From positions 1 to 64,000 of the forward strand of contig CAVYXZ010000009.1 of assembly GCA_963772595.1 (NCBI GenBank): a DNA stretch of 64,000 nt, given 5' to 3'. Shown here piece after piece: positions 26,914 to 35,279 of this stretch. Under the pieces are notes generated by a model that was not told the DNA's origin, did no database searches, and was given only the letters and a program-made list of their open reading frames with translations. The stretch comes from CAVYXZ01 sp963772595. GTDB taxonomy: Bacteria; Chloroflexota; Anaerolineae; Aggregatilineales; Phototrophicaceae. The translations under genes and the position numbers were made by a program. How positions within the stretch are numbered: the first letter of the stretch is position 1; each line of letters opens with the position of its first letter.

Positions 26914-28050
26914 GTGAGCATGTCGAAGAGCCTGCATGAAGTCTACCGGATCGATAATTTTAACGACACCTTCGCGCTGGGTCATTATGCGCGCGTGATG
27001 GACGCGCTGGACCGCCGCAGCGGGCAGATGGTCGCGCTGAAGGTCATGCGCCCGGAGCATCTGGCCCCCAATGGCAACGGGAACGGCCTGCGCTGGGAGT
27101 ATCGCGCCTTTGCCCACGAGGCGAAGCTGCTGGTGATGCTGGCGGACAGCCCGCACGTGGTCGATCTGCTGGACTGCGGCTACCTGTCTAATCAGGGGGA
27201 ATATCCTGACGCGGGCGAGATTATCTCTTTCCAGCGGGATATGCTGGGCTTCGGCGAGGCGATGCACGACTATGCGGCGGAAGGCTGGCGGCCTTATCTG
27301 GCGCTGCAAAATCTGCCACGCACCGAGAATCTGCTCTACCTGATGAAACCCAACCAGGCCAACAGCCGCTGGCGTTTGCCCAGCGAGGAGGGCCTGTCGC
27401 TGGCCTTGCAGTTCGGCAATATGCTGCAACTGGCGCACCAGATGGGCATCGTCTACCTGGATCACAAGCTGGAACACGTCTACTGGGATGGCAAGCACCT
27501 GCGCATCATCGACTTCAACAGTTCGCACCTGATGGAGAACGGCGACCGCGCCGAGTATTTCCGGCAGGACATCCATAACCTCTGCGTCGGCATCCTCTAC
27601 CCGGTCTTCACCGGACTGTCGCCGCGCAAAGCCTCGCTGCGCCCGCAGCCGGGCCGCGTGATCGACGTGGAGGAGCGCTATAAGGACATCACCACGCTGG
27701 ATTTCGGCGTCGAGCCGAGCCTGAGCCAGGGAATCAAGGATCTGCTGCAAGCCGGGGCGGCGATGGAACTGGCGGACACAGCGGCTTTTCTGGAGCGCTT
27801 GCAGGAGGCCGGGGCCGCGCTGGGCTGGGATTTCCCGGAGCATTACACCAGCCCGGACAGCCGCGACGCCCGCGCTCAGATGCGCGCCGGGATCACCCGC
27901 CTGCGCAGCGGCCAGGAGGACCTGCGCGAGGCCCGCGACCTCTTCCGCGAGGCGGCCATTCAGGAAGGCATCACGGCGGACCTGGAACGCGAGCTGCGGC
28001 GGCTGGTCAAGGCCGTCAACGAGATGCTGAATCAGAGGGTGATTCCGTAG
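26914..28050 (+). CDS. Divergent protein-kinase-like protein
   Basis: A 378-residue protein; start GTG at 26914 or ATG at 26920. The N-lobe has a nucleotide-loop-like ALGHYARVMDA and the ATP lysine K43 (VALKVM). The C-lobe has YLDHKLEHVYW in place of HRDxKxxN (D183 and K185 kept, Asn replaced by Glu) and I-I-D-F-N in place of DFG (D200 kept). The core Asp and Lys residues survive, so activity is possible but metal handling would be unusual. A helical C-terminal part (about 290-378, REARDLFREAAIQEGI) resembles TPR-like repeats. Its position opposite PP2C suggests a kinase/phosphatase switch. Confidence 0.8.
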   Translation: MSMSKSLHEVYRIDNFNDTFALGHYARVMDALDRRSGQMVALKVMRPEHLAPNGNGNGLRWEYRAFAHEAKLLVMLADSPHVVDLLDCGYLSNQGEYPDAGEIISFQRDMLGFGEAMHDYAAEGWRPYLALQNLPRTENLLYLMKPNQANSRWRLPSEEGLSLALQFGNMLQLAHQMGIVYLDHKLEHVYWDGKHLRIIDFNSSHLMENGDRAEYFRQDIHNLCVGILYPVFTGLSPRKASLRPQPGRVIDVEERYKDITTLDFGVEPSLSQGIKDLLQAGAAMELADTAAFLERLQEAGAALGWDFPEHYTSPDSRDARAQMRAGITRLRSGQEDLREARDLFREAAIQEGITADLERELRRLVKAVNEMLNQRVIP

Positions 28051-28060
28051 CTAAAACCTT

Positions 28061-28415
28061 CTACTGATTGTCTTCCAGAACACGTGCATCTGCAGCGATG
28101 ATTCTCACTTGTGATGGAACTTTGAAAAGCTGGTAATTTCCAAGAATCACTTCTTGCTCCACTTTGCCATTCCAGTGCCGTTCCCAGAGTTCCATTAGCT
28201 CTTCTGATGAACCAAGTTGAAAATTAGCGCTGGTCCATTCCATTGGACCTTCATAGTAAATCGATGTGGAGAAGACCAGTCGTCGTTTGGCTTTTCCCGG
28301 AAACCCCTTAACATGCACCAATAACCCAGGCAGCGAGGTTCTCAACGAATGCACGTAGCAGCTTAGGTCTATCGGGATTTGCAAATCCAAAGTAGTTGCT
28401 TGATGAGTTGTCCAT
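28061..28415 (-). CDS. Hypothetical protein (one probable frameshift)
   Basis: The clear part is read from 28390 and ends ADARVLEDNQ. A better start is MDNSSSNYFGFANPDRPKLL at 28415, which has a GAGGT ribosome-binding site, but it requires dropping one base near 28.33 kb to join VHVKGFPGKAKRRLVFSTSI. The joined protein would have about 117 residues. Mixed alpha/beta, no signal peptide, no motif recognised. Base composition is more AT-rich than its neighbours. Confidence 0.45.
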
Positions 28416-28453
28416 ATAACCTCATTGTACGCCGGTCAGTCCGCTTGCGCAGG

Positions 28454-28510
28454 CTGCCGCCGATTGAAATCGACGGCAAGGCTCCAAGTCCCTGGCGGGA
28501 CTGGTGGCGG
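28454..28510. repeat. Double-hairpin repeat, left copy
   Basis: Contains the hairpin CCGATTGAAATCGACGG and then AGTCCCTGGCGGGACT. A near-identical copy lies at 29321-29378 in the same direction. The two copies flank the small ORF/HNH module. Confidence 0.8.
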
Positions 28511-28629
28511 CGGGGTATTTGTCCACCCCGCTTGGAGACTTCGCTCAGTCATGCGCGGGGCTGCTTCGTTTGAGCCGCGCAGCAACTCATGGTATCATAG
28601 AAATCGAACTGGGTCATGGAGTTCCAATC

Positions 28630-28888
28630 ATGCAGGACGCACCGCCACGCACCGTCTTCAGCGAGATCACTGACTTTCTGGCGACCAATCCGACCCCGGA
28701 GGCCATCATCGCCTACCGCCTGCCGGAAGCCCTGCAAGCGCGCTCACATCGAGCTGTTGGAACGCAATGGCGAGGGCGAGCTAACGGCGGAGGAACGCGA
28801 CGAACTCTTCGATTACGTCCGCGTCGAAGAAATGATGTCGCTGCTCAAAGCCAAAATGAAGTTGAAGCTCAAGAAGCGCGCTGAGTGA
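28630..28888 (+). CDS. Small hypothetical protein before the HNH gene (one frameshift)
   Basis: About 85 residues after removing one extra base near 28736 (CTGCA[A]GCG). It starts MQDAPPRTVFSEITDFLATN, continues PTPEAIIAYRLPEALQ and ends KMKLKLKKRAE. It is helical, with an acidic middle (GELTAEERDELFDYVRVEE) and a basic tail. The composition resembles small antitoxin-like proteins. Its stop overlaps the GTG of the HNH endonuclease by four bases, so the two are translated together and may act together. Confidence 0.65.
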
Positions 28889-29313
28889 CGATCCCTGAAC
28901 CACTGCGGCAGACCGTTCGAGATCGGGCGGGCGATTGCTGCGAGTACTGCCGTTTCCCCGCGTCCGCTGGAACAGTTCCGTTTCATGTCGATCATATCAT
29001 CCCGCTCAAACATGGTGGTTCAGATAATCTCGACAATCTGTGTCTGGCCTGCGCGAAGTGCAATGCGCACAAAAGCCATGATCTCAGCGGTTTCGATCCT
29101 GCAAGCGGCGAACTAAGCCGTTTATATCATCCCCGACTAGATGCCTGGGACGATCATTTCGTCATTCAAAGCAATATGTGGATTGAGGGGCGCACGCCAG
29201 AAGGCCGAACCACGGTGCGCGTCTTGCAGATGAACGACGACGACCGGGTTCGAGAATTGGCAGATTCTGGCAAACGAGAATCGGGTGAATACCCCTGCCA
29301 TTCAGCTAACTGA
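28885..29313 (+). CDS. HNH endonuclease
   Basis: A 142-residue protein starting with GTG. The HNH core is complete: a first zinc pair CEYC (residues 20-23), HVDHIIPLKHGGSDNLDNLC with the catalytic H and the D-N-L signature, and a second pair C-x-x-C (ACAKCNAHK). These enzymes nick or cut DNA using a single metal. There is no fused specificity domain, so targeting must come from the C-terminal 60 residues or from a partner. It is coupled to the upstream small ORF and flanked by direct repeats, which may mean the unit moves. Confidence 0.9.
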   Translation: MTIPEPLRQTVRDRAGDCCEYCRFPASAGTVPFHVDHIIPLKHGGSDNLDNLCLACAKCNAHKSHDLSGFDPASGELSRLYHPRLDAWDDHFVIQSNMWIEGRTPEGRTTVRVLQMNDDDRVRELADSGKRESGEYPCHSAN

Positions 29314-29320
29314 TTGCACG

Positions 29321-29378
29321 CTGCCGCCGATTGAAATCGACGGCAAGGTTCCAAGTCCCTGGCGGGACGTGGTGGCGG
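29321..29378. repeat. Double-hairpin repeat, right copy
   Basis: Same orientation and nearly the same sequence as 28454-28510: GCCGCCGATTGAAATCGACG, then AGTCCCTGGCGGGAC and TGGTGGCGG. It closes the HNH module on the right. Confidence 0.8.
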
Positions 29379-29515
29379 TCATGTTTGAGAGTATTACGAT
29401 TTTACAGTTGCGGCGGGCGTTTGTGTCTCGTTTTGTTGCTCTTCAATTGCTCTGTTGGTTGCCAGAATCGCCGTAGAGCTAAAATAATCCCCAGCTGTGA
29501 AGGATTCTGGCCTCG

Positions 29516-29608
29516 TTAGCCTGACTGACCAGAATGCAGCTGGTCAAAAACATGAGGCTTGAGTTCATCGACAGTCATATCGGCCAACGATCTACAGATT
29601 GGTTTCAT
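29516..29608 (-). CDS. Possible 30-residue mini-ORF
   Basis: Starts MKPICRSLADMTVDELKPHV and ends HSGQSG, with GGAG upstream. Nothing supports it beyond the ribosome-binding site and plausible composition, so it is kept as a weak candidate. Confidence 0.22.
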   Translation of the reverse strand: MKPICRSLADMTVDELKPHVFDQLHSGQSG

Positions 29609-29703
29609 GATGGCTCACTCCAATTCCTGATGATCTCATTATACAGGATTGCAGGTCTGTTATAATCGACGGCAGCAATTCTAGCAACGACGAGGGAGCG
29701 ATC

Positions 29704-30481
29704 ATGCGGCTGGCAGTGATTTCAGACATTCATGGCAACCTGACGGCCTTCGAGACGGCCTGGGCGGACCTGCAAGCGCAGGGGGATTTCGACCAGATCT
29801 GGGTGCTGGGCGATCTGGCGGCCTTCGGGCCGCGTCCGGCGGAATGTATCCGGCGGGTCAAGGCGCTGGTCGAGGAGGTTGGCAAGGAGAAGTTCAAGGT
29901 GATCGGCGGCAACACCGACCGCTACATGGTCAACGGCAGCCGTCCGCGTACGCCCTCGGCCAAAGACGCCGAGTCCTTTGCCGGGCGGGCGGCCAGCTGG
30001 CAGAGCCGCGACACGGGACTCAACTGGGCGGTCGAGCAGATCACGCTATGAGGACTACGAATTCCTGCGCGATATTCGCGGCAGAGAACTGCACCTGCGT
30101 GCGGAGGGCTACGGCACGGTCATCGGCTATCACGCCATCCCCGGCGACGACGAGTCGAATCTGCTCAAGCCGGACAGCCCGGACGAGGAGGCGCGCGACG
30201 CCCTGCTCGACCGCGAGGGCCGCCTGGGCATCGGCGGGCACACGCATCTGCAAATGGACCGGATGCTGGGCGACTGGCGCGTGGTCAACGTGGGCAGCGT
30301 GGGCTGGTCTTTCGATGCGCCGGGCATGGCCGAATGGGGTCTGTTCAGCTTTGAGAACGGCGTGGCGACGGTTGAACTGCGGCGCATTCCCTACGACGTG
30401 GCGGCGGTCCTGGCCGACTTCGAGACGGTCAAGCACCCTGCGCCGGAGACGATGATTAACGCGGGCCATCTGAAAGCCTGA
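29704..30481 (+). CDS. Calcineurin-like metallophosphoesterase (YfcE/MJ0936 type), one frameshift
   Basis: About 258 residues after removing one extra base at 30046 (ACG[C]TAT). The metal motifs are SDIHGN (7-12), LGDLAAFGP, GGNTD and GIGGHTHLQM. This is the usual order for small phosphodiesterases that cleave cyclic or bis-phosphoesters. There is no signal peptide. It starts a small operon: the next gene begins two bases after its stop. The natural substrate is not known. Confidence 0.87.
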
Positions 30482-30483
30482 CC

Positions 30484-31116
30484 ATGCCGCAGCGTGACGC
30501 GCTTTTGCAGGAACTCAGCGGCGACAATGACGTGGGTGTGCTGCTGCTGGCGCAGATGGGCGGCATTCCCAATGAACTCCAGTTGTTCATCCAGACGGCC
30601 AGCTATGACGACAGCGCCGGGGGCCTGCGCGAGCGCGGTAATTACATCATCCGCGTGCTGAGCGTGCGCGAACATCGCCTGAGCCTGGGCCTGTTCGGGA
30701 CGCTGTTCTTCGCCAATACGCACCCAATTCTGCGGCATCACAACGAGCCGAAGACGACCATCCACTTCGAAGGCAAGCCTGCTGACATCAACGAACTGGT
30801 GCTGGATATTTCCCAGACCTACCTGAGCCACTTCGGCCCCTGGCGCGAACTGGCCGCCGATCTCAACCGCGAGCAGCCGCTGGTCGATCTGCTGCAATCG
30901 GGCGGCGGAGTCCTGGGCACCATGCCGCAGAGCGCTGCCGAGCGGATGCTGCGCGTGCTGGATCATCACGGGATGACCGGTCAGCTTGAGGCCGAGGCGG
31001 AACGCGACGCGACCGACGAGCATGGCCGCTCGACCCAGTGGAAGCTGCTGGGTATTGGCGATTCCTACTTCGTGGCGCTCGACTTCGCGGTGGATATCAT
31101 GGGCAAGAAAAGCTGA
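30484..31116 (+). CDS. Hypothetical protein co-transcribed with the phosphoesterase
   Basis: A 210-residue soluble protein, starting two bases after the phosphoesterase stop. The first half is beta-rich (NYIIRVLSVREHRLSLGLFG, then PKTTIHFEGKPADI), and the second half helical with an acidic stretch. No catalytic motif or membrane helix is recognised. The tight spacing suggests a shared function with the phosphoesterase. Confidence 0.7.
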   Translation: MPQRDALLQELSGDNDVGVLLLAQMGGIPNELQLFIQTASYDDSAGGLRERGNYIIRVLSVREHRLSLGLFGTLFFANTHPILRHHNEPKTTIHFEGKPADINELVLDISQTYLSHFGPWRELAADLNREQPLVDLLQSGGGVLGTMPQSAAERMLRVLDHHGMTGQLEAEAERDATDEHGRSTQWKLLGIGDSYFVALDFAVDIMGKKS

Positions 31117-31264
31117 GGCTTTGTGCGCGTGAATGCCTACGGGTCCGCCCCTACAACTTTAATGAACGCCCACCTGACGTAGAGCAGACGTACAGACAGA
31201 TGCAGGCGCGAGCGCTATAATAGGATCGTATTCGGTCATCGTTGAGTCATAAGGATCTCTCAGT

Positions 31265-32014
31265 ATGTACCGCGTCCTACTGCTGGCCCTGCTCGCGTTC
31301 CAGCTAGGGGCCTGTATTCCTCTGGAAAGCTTCTGGAACTTCTTCTTCGCTGCCGAGCCGCCCCAGCCATCGCCCATGCCTACTCTTGTGCCCAGTTCAC
31401 CCACACCGCAGCCGATTCCTACGCTGGTTCCCTATTTCCCGCCCTCGCCCACGCGAATCTACGTGCCGCCGACTCCGCTGCCGACCTGGACGCCGATTCC
31501 CTGCACCGTGCGCACGGATTGGGGCACCTATACCGTGCTGCGTGGGGACACGCTGGCGCAAATCGCCGCACGCGGTAACACCAGCATCGCCATCCTGACT
31601 GCCGGAAACTGCCTGAGCGATCCGAACCTGATCTACGCCGGGCAGGTGCTGCGCGTACCCGGCCCGGTGATTCCTGCCACGCCTGTCATTACCTCCACGC
31701 CAGTGCCGGATGTGCGCGGCTGGGTGAACGTGGCACCGCTGGTCAACGGACAGCCGAGCGGCACCGATACGCTGAGTGCTGGCGAAGCTGTGACGCTGAA
31801 ATGGACCAAAGCGCCAGGAAACGCGGCCTCGGTCAATTTCCTGCTAATCACCAACGGCACGACACTGGTGCTGGGTTCGGATAATGACCTGTCGGATGGG
31901 GCCAGCGCGCCCTGGACCGTGCCGCAGGGCCTCGACGGCGATCTGGTAGCCTACGCTTACAATGCCAGCCAATCCTTGATCCGCCAGTCGCAGCCGCGCC
32001 ACGTGGTCTCGTAA
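31265..32014 (+). CDS. LysM-domain lipoprotein
   Basis: A 249-residue exported protein. The signal peptide ends in a lipobox L-G-A-C (C17), so it should be lipid-anchored outside the cell. A Pro/Thr-rich linker (about 30-80) leads to a LysM domain (about 88-134, YTVLRGDTLAQIAARGNTSI) for peptidoglycan binding, and then an Ig-like C-terminal domain (150-249). A TATAAT at about 31.217 kb is a likely -10. The architecture echoes the CAP-LysM protein at 3.3 kb. Confidence 0.85.
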   Translation: MYRVLLLALLAFQLGACIPLESFWNFFFAAEPPQPSPMPTLVPSSPTPQPIPTLVPYFPPSPTRIYVPPTPLPTWTPIPCTVRTDWGTYTVLRGDTLAQIAARGNTSIAILTAGNCLSDPNLIYAGQVLRVPGPVIPATPVITSTPVPDVRGWVNVAPLVNGQPSGTDTLSAGEAVTLKWTKAPGNAASVNFLLITNGTTLVLGSDNDLSDGASAPWTVPQGLDGDLVAYAYNASQSLIRQSQPRHVVS

Positions 32015-32027
32015 GCACCGCTCTGTA

Positions 32028-32076
32028 AAAACCGCGGCCTGTGTTGAATGTCTCAGCACGGGCCGTTTTCGCGTTC
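32028..32076 (+). terminator. Probable transcription terminator
   Basis: An imperfect inverted repeat with arms AAAACCGCGGCCTGTG and CAGCACGGGCCGTTTT lies just after the LysM lipoprotein stop and ends in a T run. Confidence 0.45.
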
Positions 32077-32134
32077 TGGACTCAAGTCTGTTACTGTTGA
32101 CCTGCCAAACCAGCGGCCTGAGGAGTCCTGAGCT

Positions 32135-34112
32135 ATGACCGACGTCTTCATCTCTTACTCGCGCAAAGATACGGCCTTCGTCCAGCGCCTGTTCAGCGCG
32201 CTTGAAGCGCAGGGGCATGACGCCTGGGTCGATTGGGACGACATCGAATACGCCGAAGACTGGTGGCGCAAGATTCAGGCGGGGATTGAGGGCGCGGATA
32301 CCTTCGTCTTCATTATTTCGCCCTCGTCGGCGCGCTCGAAGGTTTGCTTCGACGAAGTGCAGCACGCCGAGAGCAATCACAAGCGCATTGTGCCGGTGGT
32401 GATCGAGGACGTGACCGACAGCGCCGATAGCGAGCGGATGCACCCCGCACTGAAGCGCCAGAACTGGCTGTTTTTTCGTTCCGGCGACGATTTTGACACA
32501 ATGCTGGCGGACTTGCTGGAGACCTTGCGGCGCGAGCCGGAGTACGTGCAGATGCACACCCGGCTGCTGGTCAATGCCCACGAGTGGGAGGCCGGTCAGC
32601 ACGATGCCAGCCTGACCCTGCGCGGCGAAGCGCTGCAACGGGCTGAACAGTGGTTGGCCCAGGCCGAGGGCAAAAGCCCCACGCCGAGCGAACTCCAGCG
32701 GGTCTATATCGCAGCCAGTCGCAAAGCCGAACAGGGCCGACGCCAGCGATCCGGCCTGATCGGCGGTGGGGTGCTGCTGGTGCTGATCGTGATTGCGCTG
32801 CTGGCCTTCACGCTCTTTCAACAAACCCAGCGCGACCAGCAGGTACAGGCCAGTCTGGCGCAGGCGGATCTGGCGAGCACGCCCTTCGCCGATGGCGCGC
32901 TGTTCGATGCGCTTGCGCTGGCAGTCGAGGCCAACACACAGCTCAGCGACCCGCCGGAGAAGTCGCTGAACCTACTGCGCGAAATCGCAGGCGCGCCGGG
33001 ACCCATCGCCCTGTTCCGCAGTGACAGCGCCGTGACCTCCGTCGCGTTCAGTCCGGATCGCCGCCGTGTCGTGGCCGCCTATGCCGATGGCTCGCTCAAA
33101 CTCTGGGACGCGACGCAGGGTGTGGGCGCGTATGACAGGCCGCTGTATGCGACCAGCGGGGAGATGCTGCACGCGGAAAGCATCACCAGCGTGGTGATGG
33201 GGCCGCAGGGGCGCTACGTGGTCTCAGGCGGCTGTTTTGCGCGGGACCCGGACAGCAACTGTCTGCGCCCAGAGATCAACCTCTGGGAGATTGTAGACGA
33301 CCAGTTAATCCGGCGGCATCACTTCACCAACGCGGACGATGATCCCGACGTCTCTGGCGCAGTGAATGCAATGGCGATTAATCCGCAGCAATCCGAGACG
33401 AATGCGCTGGCAGTCTACGCCGTATTCAGCGGCGCGCGGACTGCCCCGGTACGTCTGCGCTATTATTTTGATGAGTTGGCTCAGATCCAGGATCTGCAAA
33501 TCGACCAGAAGGCCAGTTCGCCGAGCACCCCTTTAACGGCCATCAGCGTCAGCCTGGATAACGAAGTGATCGCCGGGAACTTCCAGGGCAGCCTGTCCTA
33601 CTATCAATCGAATGAAGAGCCGCTGTACAGCCGCCCGGACGATGGTCGCGTGAACGCCCTGGCCTTTAGCCCCAGTGCCAGCTACAGCGTCGGCGGGCGT
33701 CCGTTTCTGATTGGTTTTGAGGGTGGACTGCTGCAAGTCTCCACCCGCAATACGCGCCAGCAGTCCTGGCAGCAGGGCAGTCCGGTCAACAGTGTCGCAT
33801 ACAGCCCGGATGGCATGACCGGGCTGGCGGCGGTCGAGGGCGGTTGGCTGGTGCTGATCGAGGATATTGAAGACGCGAGTCGAGCTTTCGACACTGCGCT
33901 GGCAGCCGGACGTAGCCTTTACTTCCGTTGCTTTCGCTGCGTCGTCCGAAGACGGCGCGAACCCTGCCAGTGACGCGGTCTCCGGCTCAGCCGATGGCAC
34001 GGTGATTCTCTGGGACACCGCCCCGACCGATCTGAGCGGACTCAACACGGTGGCTGACCTCCTGGAGTGGACGCGCAGCCACCGCTATATCACGCCAGAT
34101 ACGCCGGACTAA
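32135..34112 (+). CDS. TIR-TM-WD40 protein (one frameshift near the end)
   Basis: About 658 residues after removing one extra base between 33.865 and 33.90 kb. An N-terminal TIR domain (1-130: VFISYSRKDTAFVQRLF, DAWVDWDDI, IISPSSARSKVCFDE) keeps the Glu at position 74 that is the NADase residue in enzymatic TIRs. A basic segment and one transmembrane helix follow (about 207-227), then WD40 repeats outside the membrane (VTSVAFSPDRRRVVAAYADG to GSADGTVILWDTAP). A TIR facing the cytoplasm with an external sensor propeller suggests signalling or abortive defence. Whether it makes a nucleotide signal is inferred only from the family. Confidence 0.85.
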
Positions 34113-34122
34113 GTCGCCGCGC

Positions 34123-34941
34123 TCAGCCGGGAAATGAGGGGCGCGTGCCGTCGATGTCGTCGAAGTCGTAGGCCCGCGCCAGATCAGCCACCAGCAGGGC
34201 CTGACCGCTGCGCGCCATGATGGCCGGATCGCTCACCAATGCCACCACCGCGCGCCCGCTGTACTGCGGCGACTCTGAGGTGGACATATCGAAATACTGG
34301 GCGTTCTTGAGGACCAGTTCGGTACGCACCAGTCCCGGCGAGAGCGAGACCGCCGCGATCTGATGCGGGCGCAGTTGGTCGGCCATCTCGCGGGCCAAGC
34401 GGTCGGTGCCGGTCTTGGCGATGTTGTAGGCCGGGTTGCCGGACTCCGGTACGCGAAAGCTGATGCAGACGATCAAGCCGCTTCCCTGCGGGACCATGAT
34501 GCGGGCGGCGTAGTGGCTGGCGACATAGGCCCAGCGCAGGCCGTCCAGGTTCTCATCCCAGTAGTGGATCGGCTTCTCCCAGAAGGGGAAATCGGGCGGC
34601 AGATGGCGGCCATCGGCATAGCCTTCATACCCGCCCCAGGCACTGTTGACCAGCAGGTCCAGCCGCCCCTGTTCGGCCATGATGCGCTCGAATACGGCTG
34701 CGACCTGGTCGTTGTCACGGTGATCGCAATGCACCGGGAGACACTGGCCGCCCAGCGCTGTCACCTCCTGCGCCGTCTGGCTGATCGTGCCCGGCAGCGC
34801 CACACTGGATTCACCTTCCTGGCGACTGCGCCCGGTAATATAGATGGTCGCGCCTGCTTCCCCCAGGCTCAGCGCGATCCCCTTGCCGACTCCCCGGCTT
34901 GCGCCTGTCACCAGGGCGACCTTGCCTGTTAATGATCCCAC
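34123..34941 (-). CDS. Short-chain dehydrogenase/reductase (DHRS1-like)
   Basis: A 272-residue SDR. The cofactor loop is TGASRGVG (12-19), and the catalytic set is S161, Y172 and K176 (YNIAK). After NSAWGG an insertion of about 20 residues (GRHLPPDFPFWEKPIHYWDE) matches the DHRS1-like subgroup. It should reduce or oxidise a carbonyl or hydroxyl with NADP(H). It ends 10 bases from the convergent TIR-WD40 gene. Substrate unknown. Confidence 0.92.
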   Translation of the reverse strand: MGSLTGKVALVTGASRGVGKGIALSLGEAGATIYITGRSRQEGESSVALPGTISQTAQEVTALGGQCLPVHCDHRDNDQVAAVFERIMAEQGRLDLLVNSAWGGYEGYADGRHLPPDFPFWEKPIHYWDENLDGLRWAYVASHYAARIMVPQGSGLIVCISFRVPESGNPAYNIAKTGTDRLAREMADQLRPHQIAAVSLSPGLVRTELVLKNAQYFDMSTSESPQYSGRAVVALVSDPAIMARSGQALLVADLARAYDFDDIDGTRPSFPG

Positions 34942-35100
34942 CGCCTTGCCTCCTGTGCTGATTGAACACGAGGTCCATTATGCGATCCAATGTGCGTATG
35001 CAAGCCCCCAAATTGTGGCGCTTCGGCCCGGCGCGCGCTAGACTAGACTAATCCTCAACAAGGGAATTTGCTCCCTCTGGAATCCCACGGCGTATTGTGC

Positions 35101-35268
35101 CGCCAGGAGTTCAAAACTCCAGGCTGCCAAAAGGCCAAGTCGCTAAAGCGACTGGCAGTTGATTGCTCGAACATTTTCCAACTGGACCAACAACAGAACA
35201 TTCAGCGTCGGGTTGACATATGTGAAGTCCCCTCTCCACGTTGGAGAGGGGATTTAGGGGTGAGGTTA
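35101..35268. repeat. Mixed intergenic hairpin repeats
   Basis: Includes GGAGTTCAAAACTCC, AGTCGCTAAAGCGACT and a CCCCTCTCCACGTTGGAGAG unit followed by GGGGATTTAGGGGTGAGG. The first two types recur at 49.2 kb and the last at 41.8 kb. It lies between the SDR and transpeptidase genes. Confidence 0.75.
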
Positions 35269-35279
35269 AGACGCAGGGC

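Larger units (their letters stand above)
29314..29703. other. 390-base gap before the phosphoesterase gene
   Basis: Holds the right copy of the double-hairpin repeat, a hairpin with CCAGAATC/GGATTCTGG arms at about 29.46-29.51 kb, a weak 30-codon minus-strand ORF, and a TATAAT at about 29.66 kb that is a likely -10 for the following gene. No other gene is seen. Confidence 0.6.

Noticed and set aside
28454..29378. Direct repeats as a possible CRISPR array
   Set aside because: There are only two copies nearly 900 bases apart, with genes between them and hairpin structure unlike CRISPR repeats.
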